Shown here piece by piece: positions 17,180 to 25,235 of a DNA stretch of 64,000 bases. The stretch's first letter is position 1. Each line of letters begins with the position of its first letter. The DNA lies in contig NZ_JBHZGK010000010.1 of the NCBI RefSeq assembly GCF_051900425.1, forward strand, positions 1 to 64,000. Direction: 5' to 3'. Both the position numbers and the translations under genes were made by a program. Below the pieces are notes generated by a model. The model made no database searches, was not told the origin of the DNA, and saw only the letters and a program-made list of their open reading frames with translations. Source of the DNA: Frateuria_A sp051900425. GTDB taxonomy: Bacteria > Pseudomonadota > Gammaproteobacteria > Xanthomonadales > Rhodanobacteraceae.

Positions 17180-17730
17180 ACGCCACCCGGAGGCGGGTGC
17201 TGTGCTTTTCGGGAAGCCTGCGCCGGCGCTCGGCCAACACGGCGGCGTTGCTGGCGGCGCAGGCGCTGGCACCGCCAGGGCTCGACCTGGTGTTCTACGG
17301 CGGCCTGGGTGCTTTGCCGCTGTTCAACCCGGACGTCGAGGCGCTTGCCCTGCCGCCCGAAGTGCTGGCCCTGCGCGAGGCGGTCGGTCAGGCCGACGCG
17401 CTGCTGATCGCTTGCCCGGAATACGCCCATGGCGTCCCCGGCGCCTTCAAGAACCTGCTCGACTGGCTGGTTGGCAGCCTGGAGTTCCCCGGCAAGCCGG
17501 TGGCGCTGCTCAACGCGTCCGGGCGCGGCTCGCACCATGCGCAGGATGCGCTGGAGGAAATCCTGCGCACGATGTCGGCGCGGGTACTCGGCGGCGCCAG
17601 CGGTACCGTGGCGCTGCCGGGCGCCGGTTGCAGTCGTGACGAGGTGCTGTCCAGTCCGGAGCGCTGCGCCGAGCTGCACTCGCTCCTGCTGGCACTGCAA
17701 CGCGCGCTCGCCGTCAGCGCACCCGCGTAG
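17176..17730 (+). CDS. NADPH-dependent FMN reductase family protein
   Basis: 184 residues with a flavodoxin-like fold. The FMN phosphate loop is FSGSLRRRSANTAAL and the flavin-binding segment is PEYAHGVPGAFKNLLDWL. Such enzymes reduce free or bound FMN, quinones, chromate or azo compounds; the substrate cannot be told. It overlaps apbC by four bases, which suggests a reductase partner for Fe-S handling, but this is only an inference. Confidence 0.9.
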   Translation: MNATRRRVLCFSGSLRRRSANTAALLAAQALAPPGLDLVFYGGLGALPLFNPDVEALALPPEVLALREAVGQADALLIACPEYAHGVPGAFKNLLDWLVGSLEFPGKPVALLNASGRGSHHAQDALEEILRTMSARVLGGASGTVALPGAGCSRDEVLSSPERCAELHSLLLALQRALAVSAPA

Positions 17731-17738
17731 CGACAGGG

Positions 17739-17821
17739 ATGGCGATCGCGCACAGGTGCGCTCCTGCAGCTGGCTGCCGCTGATCGTGGATTTCCTGTAG
17801 GAGCGCACCTGTGCGCGACCG
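17739..17821. repeat. REP-like inverted pair, GTAGGAGCGC family
   Basis: GGCGATCGCGCACAGGTGCG at 17739-17758 is mirrored by GTAGGAGCGCACCTGTGCGC at 17795-17814. Each half is itself palindromic. The pair fills the gap before dcd. Confidence 0.75.
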
Positions 17822-17938
17822 CCGTGTCCAGGCTGGCACCTGCCACGCCAACCACCGGGCCAGGCTGGCGCCAGCGCCGTCCAACCGTGTATTTTCCCCG
17901 CTTTGCGCCCGGCGACCGGGCGACCGATGGAGCGCCGC

Positions 17939-18505
17939 GTGAGCATCAAGTCCGACAAGTGGATCCGCCGCATGGCCGAAGGGCACGGCATGATCGAGCC
18001 GTTCGAGCCAGGCCAGGTGAAGATGCGCGGGGGCGACAAGCTGGTGTCCTACGGCACCTCCAGCTACGGCTACGACGTGCGCTGCGCGCGCGAGTTCAAG
18101 ATCTTCACCAACATCAACTCGACGATCGTGGACCCCAAGGCGTTCGATCCGGAGAGCTTCGTCGACATCCAGGCGGACGTGTGCATCATCCCGCCCAATT
18201 CGTTCGCGCTGGCGCGCACCGTGGAGTATTTCCGCATCCCGCGCAACGTGCTCACCATCTGCCTGGGCAAGAGCACCTATGCGCGGTGCGGCATCATCGT
18301 CAACGTGACGCCGTTGGAGCCGGAGTGGGAGGGCCATGTGACGCTCGAGTTCTCCAACACCACCCCGTTGCCGGCCAAGATCTACGCCAACGAAGGCGTC
18401 GCGCAGATGCTGTTCCTCGAATCCGACGAAGAGTGCGAGACCAGCTACAAGGACCGTGGCGGCAAGTACCAGGGCCAGCAGGGCGTGACCCTGCCGCGTA
18501 CCTGA
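17939..18505 (+). CDS. dcd: dCTP deaminase
   Basis: It converts dCTP to dUTP for thymidylate synthesis. The protein is 188 residues, the usual length. Motifs include YGTSSYGYDVRC, ILPPNSFALA-like IIPPNSFALARTVEYF, and GKSTYARCGIIVNVTPLEPEWEGH. I start at the GTG at 17939 (MSIKSDKWIRRMA), which has GGAG 6 bases upstream; that GGAG is itself part of the possible ATG at 17927. Confidence 0.96.
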   Translation: MSIKSDKWIRRMAEGHGMIEPFEPGQVKMRGGDKLVSYGTSSYGYDVRCAREFKIFTNINSTIVDPKAFDPESFVDIQADVCIIPPNSFALARTVEYFRIPRNVLTICLGKSTYARCGIIVNVTPLEPEWEGHVTLEFSNTTPLPAKIYANEGVAQMLFLESDEECETSYKDRGGKYQGQQGVTLPRT

Positions 18506-18599
18506 GCGGCCGCCTGAATCGCGCCGGCCAGGAGCGGCCGGTGCGCCTTTGCCCGGCGCTACACTGCGCCTGTTTCCAGGTTCGACCCAGGAGATCCCC

Positions 18600-19085
18600 A
18601 TGACCCGCTTTACCACGATGTTCCACCGCGCTGGCGCCGCGCTCCTGCTGGGCAGCCTGCTGGTGCTGGGCGGCTGCCACGGCAACAGCGTCAAGGATCA
18701 GGCCGCCATGGCCAAGGCGCAGAACGAGTTCGATACCACCCTCAAGGCTTACAAGAGCGGCCAGTTCCTGGTCGACGGCGCGGTGCTTTCGGCGCTCGAC
18801 ACCGGCAGCCACTTCGCCTACCTCAAGGACGTCGGCAAGCTGCCCAAGACCGTGCTGCTGCTGCCGAGCGACGATTCGAAGATCCGCAAGGCGCATCTGC
18901 AATTCATGGCACGCATGGTGCTCGACTACGGCTTCGCCGTTTATTACGACGACGACGGCGAACTGAAGAAGATCAATCCGGTCGAGACCAAGGCACGTGC
19001 GCTGGAGGATTACCACGCTCCGGCCAAGATGAACGACGAACTGGAAGGCAAGGACGCATCGGGTCGTACCGACCAGCAGTACTGA
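18600..19085 (+). CDS. lipoprotein of unknown function
   Basis: 161 residues. A signal peptide ends in a lipobox (VLGGC, about residue 26). The mature protein is helical and hydrophilic, with KAQNEFDTTLKAYKSGQFLVDGAVLSALDTGSHFAYL and a C-terminal acidic tail. An AGGAGA ribosome site precedes the ATG at 18600. No domain is recognised. A perfect 15-bp hairpin lies just past its stop. Confidence 0.82.
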   Translation: MTRFTTMFHRAGAALLLGSLLVLGGCHGNSVKDQAAMAKAQNEFDTTLKAYKSGQFLVDGAVLSALDTGSHFAYLKDVGKLPKTVLLLPSDDSKIRKAHLQFMARMVLDYGFAVYYDDDGELKKINPVETKARALEDYHAPAKMNDELEGKDASGRTDQQY

Positions 19086-19103
19086 AGCCAAGCGCCCGCG
19101 CTG

Positions 19104-19135
19104 CCTGTAGAAACCCGCAAGCGGGTTTCTACAGG
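19104..19135. repeat. perfect 15-bp palindrome, GTAGAAACCCGC type
   Basis: CCTGTAGAAACCCGC, two bases (AA), then the exact complement. It belongs to the same CTGTAG-anchored palindrome family as the REP-like elements. Lying between the convergent lipoprotein and HIT genes, it may also terminate both transcripts, though there is no T run. Confidence 0.8.
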
Positions 19136-19139
19136 CCTG

Positions 19140-19556
19140 TCAGCGCGACAGCGCCTCGCGCAGGCGATCGAGCAGGGCGTTTCGCCTGTCCTGCGCGTAG
19201 GGAAGCGTGGGGCCGCTGCCCCACACCGGCCCGGGCCACGCGGCATCGCCCTCGCACCGCGCCACCACATGCACATGCAACTGGCGCACGATGTTGCCCA
19301 GCGCGCCGAGGTTGAGCTTGTCGCAGGTTGCCACTGCACGCAGGGCGGCGCCGGCGCGGTCGGTTTCGTGCCACAACAGCGTCCGTTCCGACGGCGTCAG
19401 GTCGGCGATCTCCACCAGTCCCGGGCGTTGCGGCACCAGCACCAGCCAGGGAAAGCGCGCGTCGTTCATCAGGCGCAGTTCGCACAGGTCCAGCCGCGCC
19501 ACGGGAACGGTATCGGCCGCCAGGCGCGGGTCGAGCTCGAATCCGGTGCCGCTCAT
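19140..19556 (-). CDS. HIT-family protein (nucleotide hydrolase/transferase)
   Basis: 138 residues with the histidine triad written as QLHVHVVARCEGDAAWPGPVWG. HIT proteins hydrolyse or transfer nucleotidyl groups; the substrate is unknown. Its ATG overlaps the stop region of the upstream dienelactone hydrolase by 4 bases on the minus strand, so the two are translationally coupled. Confidence 0.9.
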   Translation of the reverse strand: MSGTGFELDPRLAADTVPVARLDLCELRLMNDARFPWLVLVPQRPGLVEIADLTPSERTLLWHETDRAGAALRAVATCDKLNLGALGNIVRQLHVHVVARCEGDAAWPGPVWGSGPTLPYAQDRRNALLDRLREALSR

Positions 19557-20221
19557 GCGCCCGCCAGCTCCTTGTCGAAGAAGGCCAGCGTGCGCTGCCA
19601 GGCCAGCGTGGCGCTGGCTTCGTCATAGTGCGGGTCGTGATCGCGGTTGAAGGCGTGCCCGGCCGGGTAGGTAAAGACCTCCATCTGCGGCAGCCGTTCG
19701 CGGTGGCTGGCCACCGCCTCGGGCGGGATACTCCGGTCACGTTCGCCGAAGTGGAACATCACCGGCGCCTTGGGTGTCTCGCCGAGGAAGGGCACGTTGC
19801 GGGCGCCGTAATAGCTCACCGAGGGCAGCCCCAGCCGCAGCGCGGCGAGCAGCGCCACGGTACCGCCCCAGCAGTAGCCAACCGTGCCGATGCGCCCGGC
19901 CGAGGCGATCGCTTCGGCGGCGCTGGCGACATCCTCCACCGCACGCTCCAGCCCCAGCTCGGTGACCAGCGCCTTGCCGCGCTGCATGCCGGTATCGTCG
20001 TAGGCAAGCTCCAGGCCGGTTTCCAGGTGATCGAAGAACGCCGGCGCGATCGCCGTGTAGCCGGCCGCCGCGAAGCGGTCCGCCACGTCGCGGATGTGCG
20101 CGGTGACGCCGAAGATCTCCTGGATCACCACCACGCCGCCTTTGGGCTTGCCATCGGGCCTGGCCACATAGCCGCCGATGCATTGCGTGCCGCTGGTAGG
20201 GATGTTGATGGGCTGGCCCAT
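19553..20221 (-). CDS. dienelactone hydrolase family protein
   Basis: 222 residues, alpha/beta hydrolase fold. The nucleophile is the Cys of VGYCWGG. The acid and histidine lie in FGERDRSIP and PAGHAFNRD. The N-terminal VVVIQEIFGVTAHIRDVADRFAAAGY is the family signature. A cysteine nucleophile is typical of true dienelactone hydrolases, but many paralogues act on other substrates. The start at 20221 gives MGQPINIPTSG; an upstream in-frame extension is not conserved-looking. First gene of a two-gene operon with the HIT protein. Confidence 0.9.
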   Translation of the reverse strand: MGQPINIPTSGTQCIGGYVARPDGKPKGGVVVIQEIFGVTAHIRDVADRFAAAGYTAIAPAFFDHLETGLELAYDDTGMQRGKALVTELGLERAVEDVASAAEAIASAGRIGTVGYCWGGTVALLAALRLGLPSVSYYGARNVPFLGETPKAPVMFHFGERDRSIPPEAVASHRERLPQMEVFTYPAGHAFNRDHDPHYDEASATLAWQRTLAFFDKELAGA

Positions 20222-20582
20222 GGTGGTGCTCCTGTGGGATGCGGTAAGTGGGCCGGATTGTATCGGGCAGGGGACAGGGGACCGGAATGCGGAGCAGTAG
20301 ATTGCCGCGGGGCCGGTCGTCGTCATGTTGAAGGGGCGAGGCGGCTGTTTCGATCCCTTTCCCCATTCAGGCGCGAAGATGCCCGCCGGTGGACGGTGGC
20401 TTGCGTCTTGCGAAGGGCTCTCCCCGTGCATCGCACCCAAAAGCGCCCCCATCCGCCTGTCGGCACCTTCGCCCGGGTACGCCAGGGAAGGCTCGGGAAC
20501 GTGGCATCCGGCCGTTCGCCGTTCACCATCCCCCGTTCCCTTATAATTGCCCGTTTATCCAGCACTCTCCCGGTAGCACCCC
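20222..20582. other. 361-bp intergenic region with one palindromic repeat
   Basis: This divergent gap between the dienelactone hydrolase gene and rimO must hold both promoters. I see no conserved small ORF. A diverged copy of the CCATCCGCCC repeat lies at 20447-20493 (CCCATCCGCCTGTCGGCACC with a following AGGGAAGGC arm). An AT-richer stretch, CCCTTATAATTGCCC at about 20538-20552, contains TATAAT and is a good -10 candidate for rimO. Confidence 0.5.
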
Positions 20583-21920
20583 ATGTCGCAGGCTTCCCCC
20601 AAGATCGGTTTCGTCAGCCTCGGCTGCCCCAAGGCGCTGGTCGATTCCGAGCGCATCCTCACCCAGCTCAAGGTCGAGGGCTACGAGATCGTACCCAGCT
20701 ACCAGGCGGCGGACGCGGTGGTGGTCAACACTTGCGGCTTCATCGACGCGGCGGTGCAGGAGTCGCTGGATGCCATCGGCGAGGCGCTGCACGAGAACGG
20801 CAAGGTGATCGTCACCGGCTGCCTGGGCAAGCGCTCGGAGCTGATTCGCGAGGCCTATCCGGAAGTGCTCTCGATCAGCGGTCCGCAGGACTACGCCAGC
20901 GTGATGAGCGCGGTGCACACGGCCCTGCCCCCGCAGCGCAATCCGTTGCTCGACCTCATGCCGGACACCGGCATCAAGCTGACGCCCAAGCACTACGCGT
21001 ATCTGAAGATTTCCGAAGGCTGCAATCACCGCTGCAGCTTCTGCATCATCCCCTCGATGCGCGGCGACCTGGTGTCGCGCCCGGTCGATCAGGTGCTGCT
21101 GGAAGCCGAGAAGCTGGTCAAGGGCGGCGTGAAGGAACTGCTGGTCATCTCTCAGGACACCAGCGCCTACGGCGTGGACCTGAAGTACGCCGAACGCGAG
21201 TGGCGTGGCAAGGCCTACCGTACCCGGATGACCGAGCTGTGCCAGGGGTTGTCCGAGCTCGGCGTGTGGACGCGCCTGCACTATGTCTACCCGTACCCGC
21301 ACGTGGACGAGGTGATGCCGCTGATGGCCGAGGGGAAGATCCTTCCCTACCTGGACATCCCGTTCCAGCACGCCAGCCCGCGCATCCTCAGGCTGATGAA
21401 GCGCCCCGGCAATATCGACAGGACGCTCGAGCGCATCCGCAACTGGCGCGCGGCGGTGCCGGACATCACCCTGCGCAGCACCTTCATCGTCGGCTTCCCC
21501 GGCGAGACCGACGCCGAGTTCGAGGAGCTGCTCGCCTTCCTGCGCGAGGCCGAGCTCGATCGCGTGGGCGCGTTCGCCTACTCGCCGGTCGAGGGCGCCC
21601 GGGCAAACGAGTTGCCCGACGCGGTGTCCGAGGGACTCAAGGAGGACCGCCTCGAGCGCTTCATGGCCGTCCAGGCGGAGATCTCCGCGGCCAAGCTGCA
21701 ACGCAAGCTCGGCCGCACGCTGACCGTGCTGGTCGACGAGGCTGGCCCCGGGGGTGCGGTGGCCCGCTCGGCGGCCGACGCGCCGGAAATCGACGGGGTG
21801 GTGCACATCGCCGACGGCCAGGCGCTCAAGCCGGGCCAGTTCGTGCAGGTGGTGGTCGAAGCGGCGGACGAGCACGACCTGCACGCGCGCCTGGCGCAGC
21901 CACTGCTGAAGGTCGTGTAG
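20583..21920 (+). CDS. rimO: ribosomal protein S12 methylthiotransferase
   Basis: A radical-SAM enzyme that methylthiolates the conserved aspartate of ribosomal protein S12. It has 445 residues. The N-terminal MTTase domain carries the three cluster cysteines (SLGCPK, NTCGF, TGCLG). The radical SAM motif is CNHRCSFC. The C-terminal TRAM domain ends the protein. FVSLGCPKALVDSERILTQL is the RimO form and separates it from MiaB. Confidence 0.97.
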   Translation: MSQASPKIGFVSLGCPKALVDSERILTQLKVEGYEIVPSYQAADAVVVNTCGFIDAAVQESLDAIGEALHENGKVIVTGCLGKRSELIREAYPEVLSISGPQDYASVMSAVHTALPPQRNPLLDLMPDTGIKLTPKHYAYLKISEGCNHRCSFCIIPSMRGDLVSRPVDQVLLEAEKLVKGGVKELLVISQDTSAYGVDLKYAEREWRGKAYRTRMTELCQGLSELGVWTRLHYVYPYPHVDEVMPLMAEGKILPYLDIPFQHASPRILRLMKRPGNIDRTLERIRNWRAAVPDITLRSTFIVGFPGETDAEFEELLAFLREAELDRVGAFAYSPVEGARANELPDAVSEGLKEDRLERFMAVQAEISAAKLQRKLGRTLTVLVDEAGPGGAVARSAADAPEIDGVVHIADGQALKPGQFVQVVVEAADEHDLHARLAQPLLKVV

Positions 21921-21926
21921 CCCTCC

Positions 21927-22721
21927 ATGCGCTACGTCGCGCCGGCGCGCGAGGCGATTGACCCGGCCGTGTTCAGGCGGCCGCCGTTGGCGGGTTGGTG
22001 CGGGTCCGCGGATCTGTTGGATGGACCGGACTGGCCCACGCTCGACGCCTTGAATGCGCGCTGGCCCGCCGGCGCGCGCGAACGCTTCGCAGCGCAGACG
22101 CCCGAGCTACTGGCCGACGGACGCCACTACGAGCAACGCATCGCCGAAACCGGCGTCATCGCCACCCGCGAGCGCAACTGGCACGACCTGTTCAACGCAC
22201 TGGCGTGGCTTCACCACGCCCCGCTCAAGCGGGCGCTCAACGCGCAGCAGGTGATCGAGATCGCGCGGGTCGGCCCGAAGAGCCGGACCCGTCCGCAGTG
22301 CGCGCTGACGCATTTCGACGAGGCGGGCGTGATTCTTGCGCTGCGCGATCCCGCGCTGCTGGCTCTGTGGGATGCGCATGACTGGCATGGCCTGTTCTGG
22401 CGCCGTCGCGACGCGTGGCTGGACGGTTCGCTGGAGCTGGTGGTGTTCGGGCATGCGCTGTTCGAACACGCGCTGACGCCGGACCGCCTGCTGGTCGGCA
22501 AGGCGATCGCGGTGATCGGGCAGGGGCCGTCCTGCGAGCGGGTGGCGCAAGCGATCGCGCAGGGGCGCCTGTTGCGCGATCCGCAGGAGCTCCGGCCGTT
22601 GCCGCTGTCGGGGATTCCAGGATGGCACGAGGGGAACGCGAACGAAGCGTTCCATCGGACGGCGGCGTGTTACCGGCCGCTGCGGGCCGGGCGGGCGTAT
22701 CCGGCGCCCCTGCTGTTTTAG
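21927..22721 (+). CDS. DUF3025 domain-containing protein
   Basis: 264 residues, cytoplasmic, no signal peptide or membrane segment. The family core is ERNWHDLFNALAWLHHAPLKRALN followed by RTRPQCALTHFDEAGVIL. The function of DUF3025 is not known. It starts 6 bases after the rimO stop and probably shares its transcript. Confidence 0.88.
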   Translation: MRYVAPAREAIDPAVFRRPPLAGWCGSADLLDGPDWPTLDALNARWPAGARERFAAQTPELLADGRHYEQRIAETGVIATRERNWHDLFNALAWLHHAPLKRALNAQQVIEIARVGPKSRTRPQCALTHFDEAGVILALRDPALLALWDAHDWHGLFWRRRDAWLDGSLELVVFGHALFEHALTPDRLLVGKAIAVIGQGPSCERVAQAIAQGRLLRDPQELRPLPLSGIPGWHEGNANEAFHRTAACYRPLRAGRAYPAPLLF

Positions 22722-22743
22722 CTGGGCATCCTTCTCCGGCAAC

Positions 22744-22955
22744 CCCCATCCGCCCTTCGAGCACATCCCCTGCAAGCGGGGGAAGGATCAAGGCACGGTT
22801 TCCGGATGCGAGCCTTCCCCCACCACGCGCGGCAAGGACCCAGCGCGGTTTCCGGATGGGAGCCTCCCGCGCCACGCGGCGAGGGGGCAAGCGCGGTTTC
22901 CGGGTGTGTGAGCCTTCCCCCGACACCGGGGAAGGTGCCCGAAGGGCGGATGGGG
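22744..22955. repeat. 212-bp composite element with 21-bp terminal inverted repeats and internal tandem units
   Basis: CCCCATCCGCCCTTCGAGCAC (22744-22764) is matched at 20 of 21 positions by the complement at 22935-22955. Inside are three imperfect tandem units carrying GGTTTCCGGATG at 22797, 22847 and 22895, about 50 bases apart, each followed by a GAGCCTYCC arm. It has no ORF of its own. It fills most of the 362-bp gap between the DUF3025 gene and the YidH-like gene; the rest shows only the GGAG site of the next gene. Confidence 0.75.
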
Positions 22956-23083
22956 CGACCGGAGCGCGGGCCAGCCACCACGCAAGCCACCAGTACGCGA
23001 CTGACCACCCCGCGACTCCCGACCCCACGACCCCTTGACGCCCCTGCCGGCACAGTGGCGCTCCCGCACGGTGGAGCGCCCGC

Positions 23084-23488
23084 GTGATCCCACGCTTCAA
23101 CGACCATGCCGCCAACGAACGAACCTATCTGGCCTGGGTACGGACGGCGATCGCGGTGATGGCCTTCGGCTTCCTGGTCGAACGCTTCGACCTGTTCATC
23201 ACCTACGCCTCGCAGAATGCCTCGCGCGCGGCGCACAAGCTGCATATGCACCTGCGCCTGACCGAATGGGTCGGCCTGCTGCTGATCGTGTTCGGCGCAC
23301 TGATCATCCTGCTCGCCTCGGCGCGCTTCCTGCGCAACCGCCGGGACATCGCGCACGAACGCATGGAGAACTACGCCGGGCCCGTGGGCGAAAAGCTGCT
23401 GGCGGCGATCCTGGTGCTGCTGGGCCTGTTCCTGGTCGTCTACGTGGGACAGGAGCTGGCGGCACTCAGCTCTCAGCCGGACGTGTAG
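23084..23488 (+). CDS. YidH/DUF202 inner-membrane protein
   Basis: 134 residues with three predicted membrane helices (about 18-38, 62-82 and 103-122). The N-terminus NDHAANERTYLAWVRTAIAVMAFGF is the DUF202 signature. Function is unknown. The GTG at 23084 is preceded by GGAG. Its 3' end overlaps the end of the convergent greB gene by 16 bases. Confidence 0.9.
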   Translation: MIPRFNDHAANERTYLAWVRTAIAVMAFGFLVERFDLFITYASQNASRAAHKLHMHLRLTEWVGLLLIVFGALIILLASARFLRNRRDIAHERMENYAGPVGEKLLAAILVLLGLFLVVYVGQELAALSSQPDV

Positions 23489-23979
23489 TCCACTGCGACC
23501 ACGGCAAAGCGGGTGGGGCCGGCGGGCAATTCCGCTTCGAATTCGTCGTCGAGTTTCTTCTTGATCAGCGCCCGCGCCAGCGGAGAATCGATGCTGATCC
23601 ATCCGCGTCTGGCGTCCGTTTCGTCCGGGCCGACGATGCGGTAACGGACCGAGTCGCCGCTATCGACGTTCTCCAGCGTGACGCAGGCGCCGAAGAACAC
23701 GGTCTCGCGGTCGGCCGGCGCGCCCTCGGCGACCTTGAGCATCGGAATGCGCTTGCTGAGGTAGCGCACGCGCCGGTCGATCTCGCCGAGCTGCTTCTTG
23801 CGATAGGTGTATTCGGCGTTCTCGGAGCGGTCGCCCTCGGCCGCGGCGGCCGCCAGTGCCTTGACCACCTCGGGGCGCAGCGTGTGCCAGAGATGATCGA
23901 GTTCGGCCTTCAACCGCTCGAAGCCCTCGCGCGTGACGATTGCCGTGGAAGAGGGCGCGGGTGGACGCCAGCGGCTCAT
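23473..23979 (-). CDS. greB: transcription elongation factor GreB
   Basis: It rescues backtracked RNA polymerase by stimulating transcript cleavage. The protein is 168 residues. The N-terminal coiled coil carries VTREGFERLKAELDHLW and the acidic tip EGDRSENAEYTYRKKQLGEID. The FKBP-like C-terminal domain follows. The positively charged KKQLGEIDRRVRYLSKRI favours GreB over GreA. It is the last gene of a coupled operon; its ATG overlaps the upstream stop (ATGA). Confidence 0.94.
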   Translation of the reverse strand: MSRWRPPAPSSTAIVTREGFERLKAELDHLWHTLRPEVVKALAAAAAEGDRSENAEYTYRKKQLGEIDRRVRYLSKRIPMLKVAEGAPADRETVFFGACVTLENVDSGDSVRYRIVGPDETDARRGWISIDSPLARALIKKKLDDEFEAELPAGPTRFAVVAVDYTSG

Positions 23980-25235
23980 GCCGCCCCCGCCGTCTGGCGC
24001 AGCTGCGCGGTGAGGGTCTCCAGGTCCGGCAGCAGCGGATGGTTCGCCGGCAGTGCGCCCAGGCGCCCGAGCAGCACCAGCGCTTCCACCGGTTGGCCCA
24101 GCGGACCGGCGAGCAACCTGGCGCCAAGCAGGGCGCACGCCGCAGCACGGACGTCATGCGGCCAGGTCTTGAGGAACCCGCGGCACAACTGCACGGCCAT
24201 CCGGTTCATCCCGTGCCGTGCAGCCGCTTCGGCAAGCGTGCCGGCATTGCCCGGATCGTCAGGCAGGAAGGCCGGATCGAGCTCGCTGCACTCCTGCACC
24301 AGTCGCAGTGCCTTGCGCGCGTCGCCGCCGGCCAGCAGTGCGGCGATCCAGATCTGTCCGTGGACCAGCAGGCCGTCGCGCATGTCCTGCTGCCGCATCA
24401 GTTCCCGGTAGGCCTCGTGCAGCGCCGGCGGCGCAACGCGGTCCTGCAGCCGGCCGGCGAGCAGCCGCAAGGCAGCCTGCGGGTCGGCGGCCGCCAGCTC
24501 GCGGGCACGGGTTGCGAGGCGGCTGTCCTCGTCCTGCCCCGCATCGGCGGCCAATGCCTCGGCATGCGCCTGGATACCGAAATGCTCGCTGCGCTGGTGC
24601 AGCATGCCGCCCATCAGATGGAAGGCCAGCACGACCAGATAGGTGCAGGTGAAGGCGAACAGCGGCACCGCCAGCACGCGCGGAAGCATGGCCGTGGTCA
24701 GCGACGCCACCACGACCAGCACGCCCAGCAACAGGTTGATCGCTACCGGCACCAGGTAGGCGCCGCCGAAACCGGCCATTACCCGGGCAAGGTGCAAGGG
24801 GTTGAGCGCCAGTGCGAGGTTGGCATCGAAGGCGAGCGTCATGTCCACCGCCGGCAGGATCAGCGCGAACACCACCACCAGCGGCCACAGCAGCGAGGGA
24901 AAGAACACGGCCGCCACCACGCCGCAGGCGACCGCGAACAGGTGGATTGCCGTCAGCGCCCAGCCGGCGGCGTCGCTGCCGTCGATGCCGACGTCCGGCG
25001 GGTCGGCGTAACCGTGCGCCGTGTGCTGCATGCAGTCGGCCGCATAGCGCCAGGTCGCCGTCCACACCAGCGCGCCGCCGAGCAGGCCGATGAAGGCGGG
25101 CAGCAACGCCACGTAGTGGGCCAGCGCCAGCGCCACGCAGGTAGCGAGCGCGGCGCCGCGCAGCGGGTAGCCAAAGCCCTGCCGCAGCCGCTCGGCGAAC
25201 GGGGTGTCGACGGCGACGGTGGCAACATGCGGCAT
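23976..25235 (-). CDS. polytopic membrane protein with helical repeat C-terminal domain, unknown function
   Basis: 419 residues. The N-terminal half has about six hydrophobic helices (roughly 30-60, 90-130, 145-215), with the pattern of DUF4013-like membrane proteins. The C-terminal half (about 225-419) is soluble and Ala/Leu-rich with TPR-like helical hairpins, for example LHEAYRELMRQQDMRDGLLVHGQIWIAALLAGGDARKALRL. I do not recognise a named family. It is sandwiched by overlaps: its start overlaps the stop of the HerA-like gene (TGATG) and its stop overlaps the greB start (ATGA). All three are therefore translationally coupled. Confidence 0.82.
   Translation of the reverse strand: MPHVATVAVDTPFAERLRQGFGYPLRGAALATCVALALAHYVALLPAFIGLLGGALVWTATWRYAADCMQHTAHGYADPPDVGIDGSDAAGWALTAIHLFAVACGVVAAVFFPSLLWPLVVVFALILPAVDMTLAFDANLALALNPLHLARVMAGFGGAYLVPVAINLLLGVLVVVASLTTAMLPRVLAVPLFAFTCTYLVVLAFHLMGGMLHQRSEHFGIQAHAEALAADAGQDEDSRLATRARELAAADPQAALRLLAGRLQDRVAPPALHEAYRELMRQQDMRDGLLVHGQIWIAALLAGGDARKALRLVQECSELDPAFLPDDPGNAGTLAEAAARHGMNRMAVQLCRGFLKTWPHDVRAAACALLGARLLAGPLGQPVEALVLLGRLGALPANHPLLPDLETLTAQLRQTAGAA

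Noticed and set aside
19328..20582. Upstream extension of an out-of-frame ORF across the HIT, hydrolase and rimO genes
   Set aside because: It is an overlapping frame over three recognised genes with no motif of its own.
22797..22906. Three evenly spaced GGTTTCCGGATG units considered as a CRISPR array
   Set aside because: Repeats are imperfect, the intervening DNA is itself repeated, and no cas gene is nearby; they are described as tandem units of a composite element.
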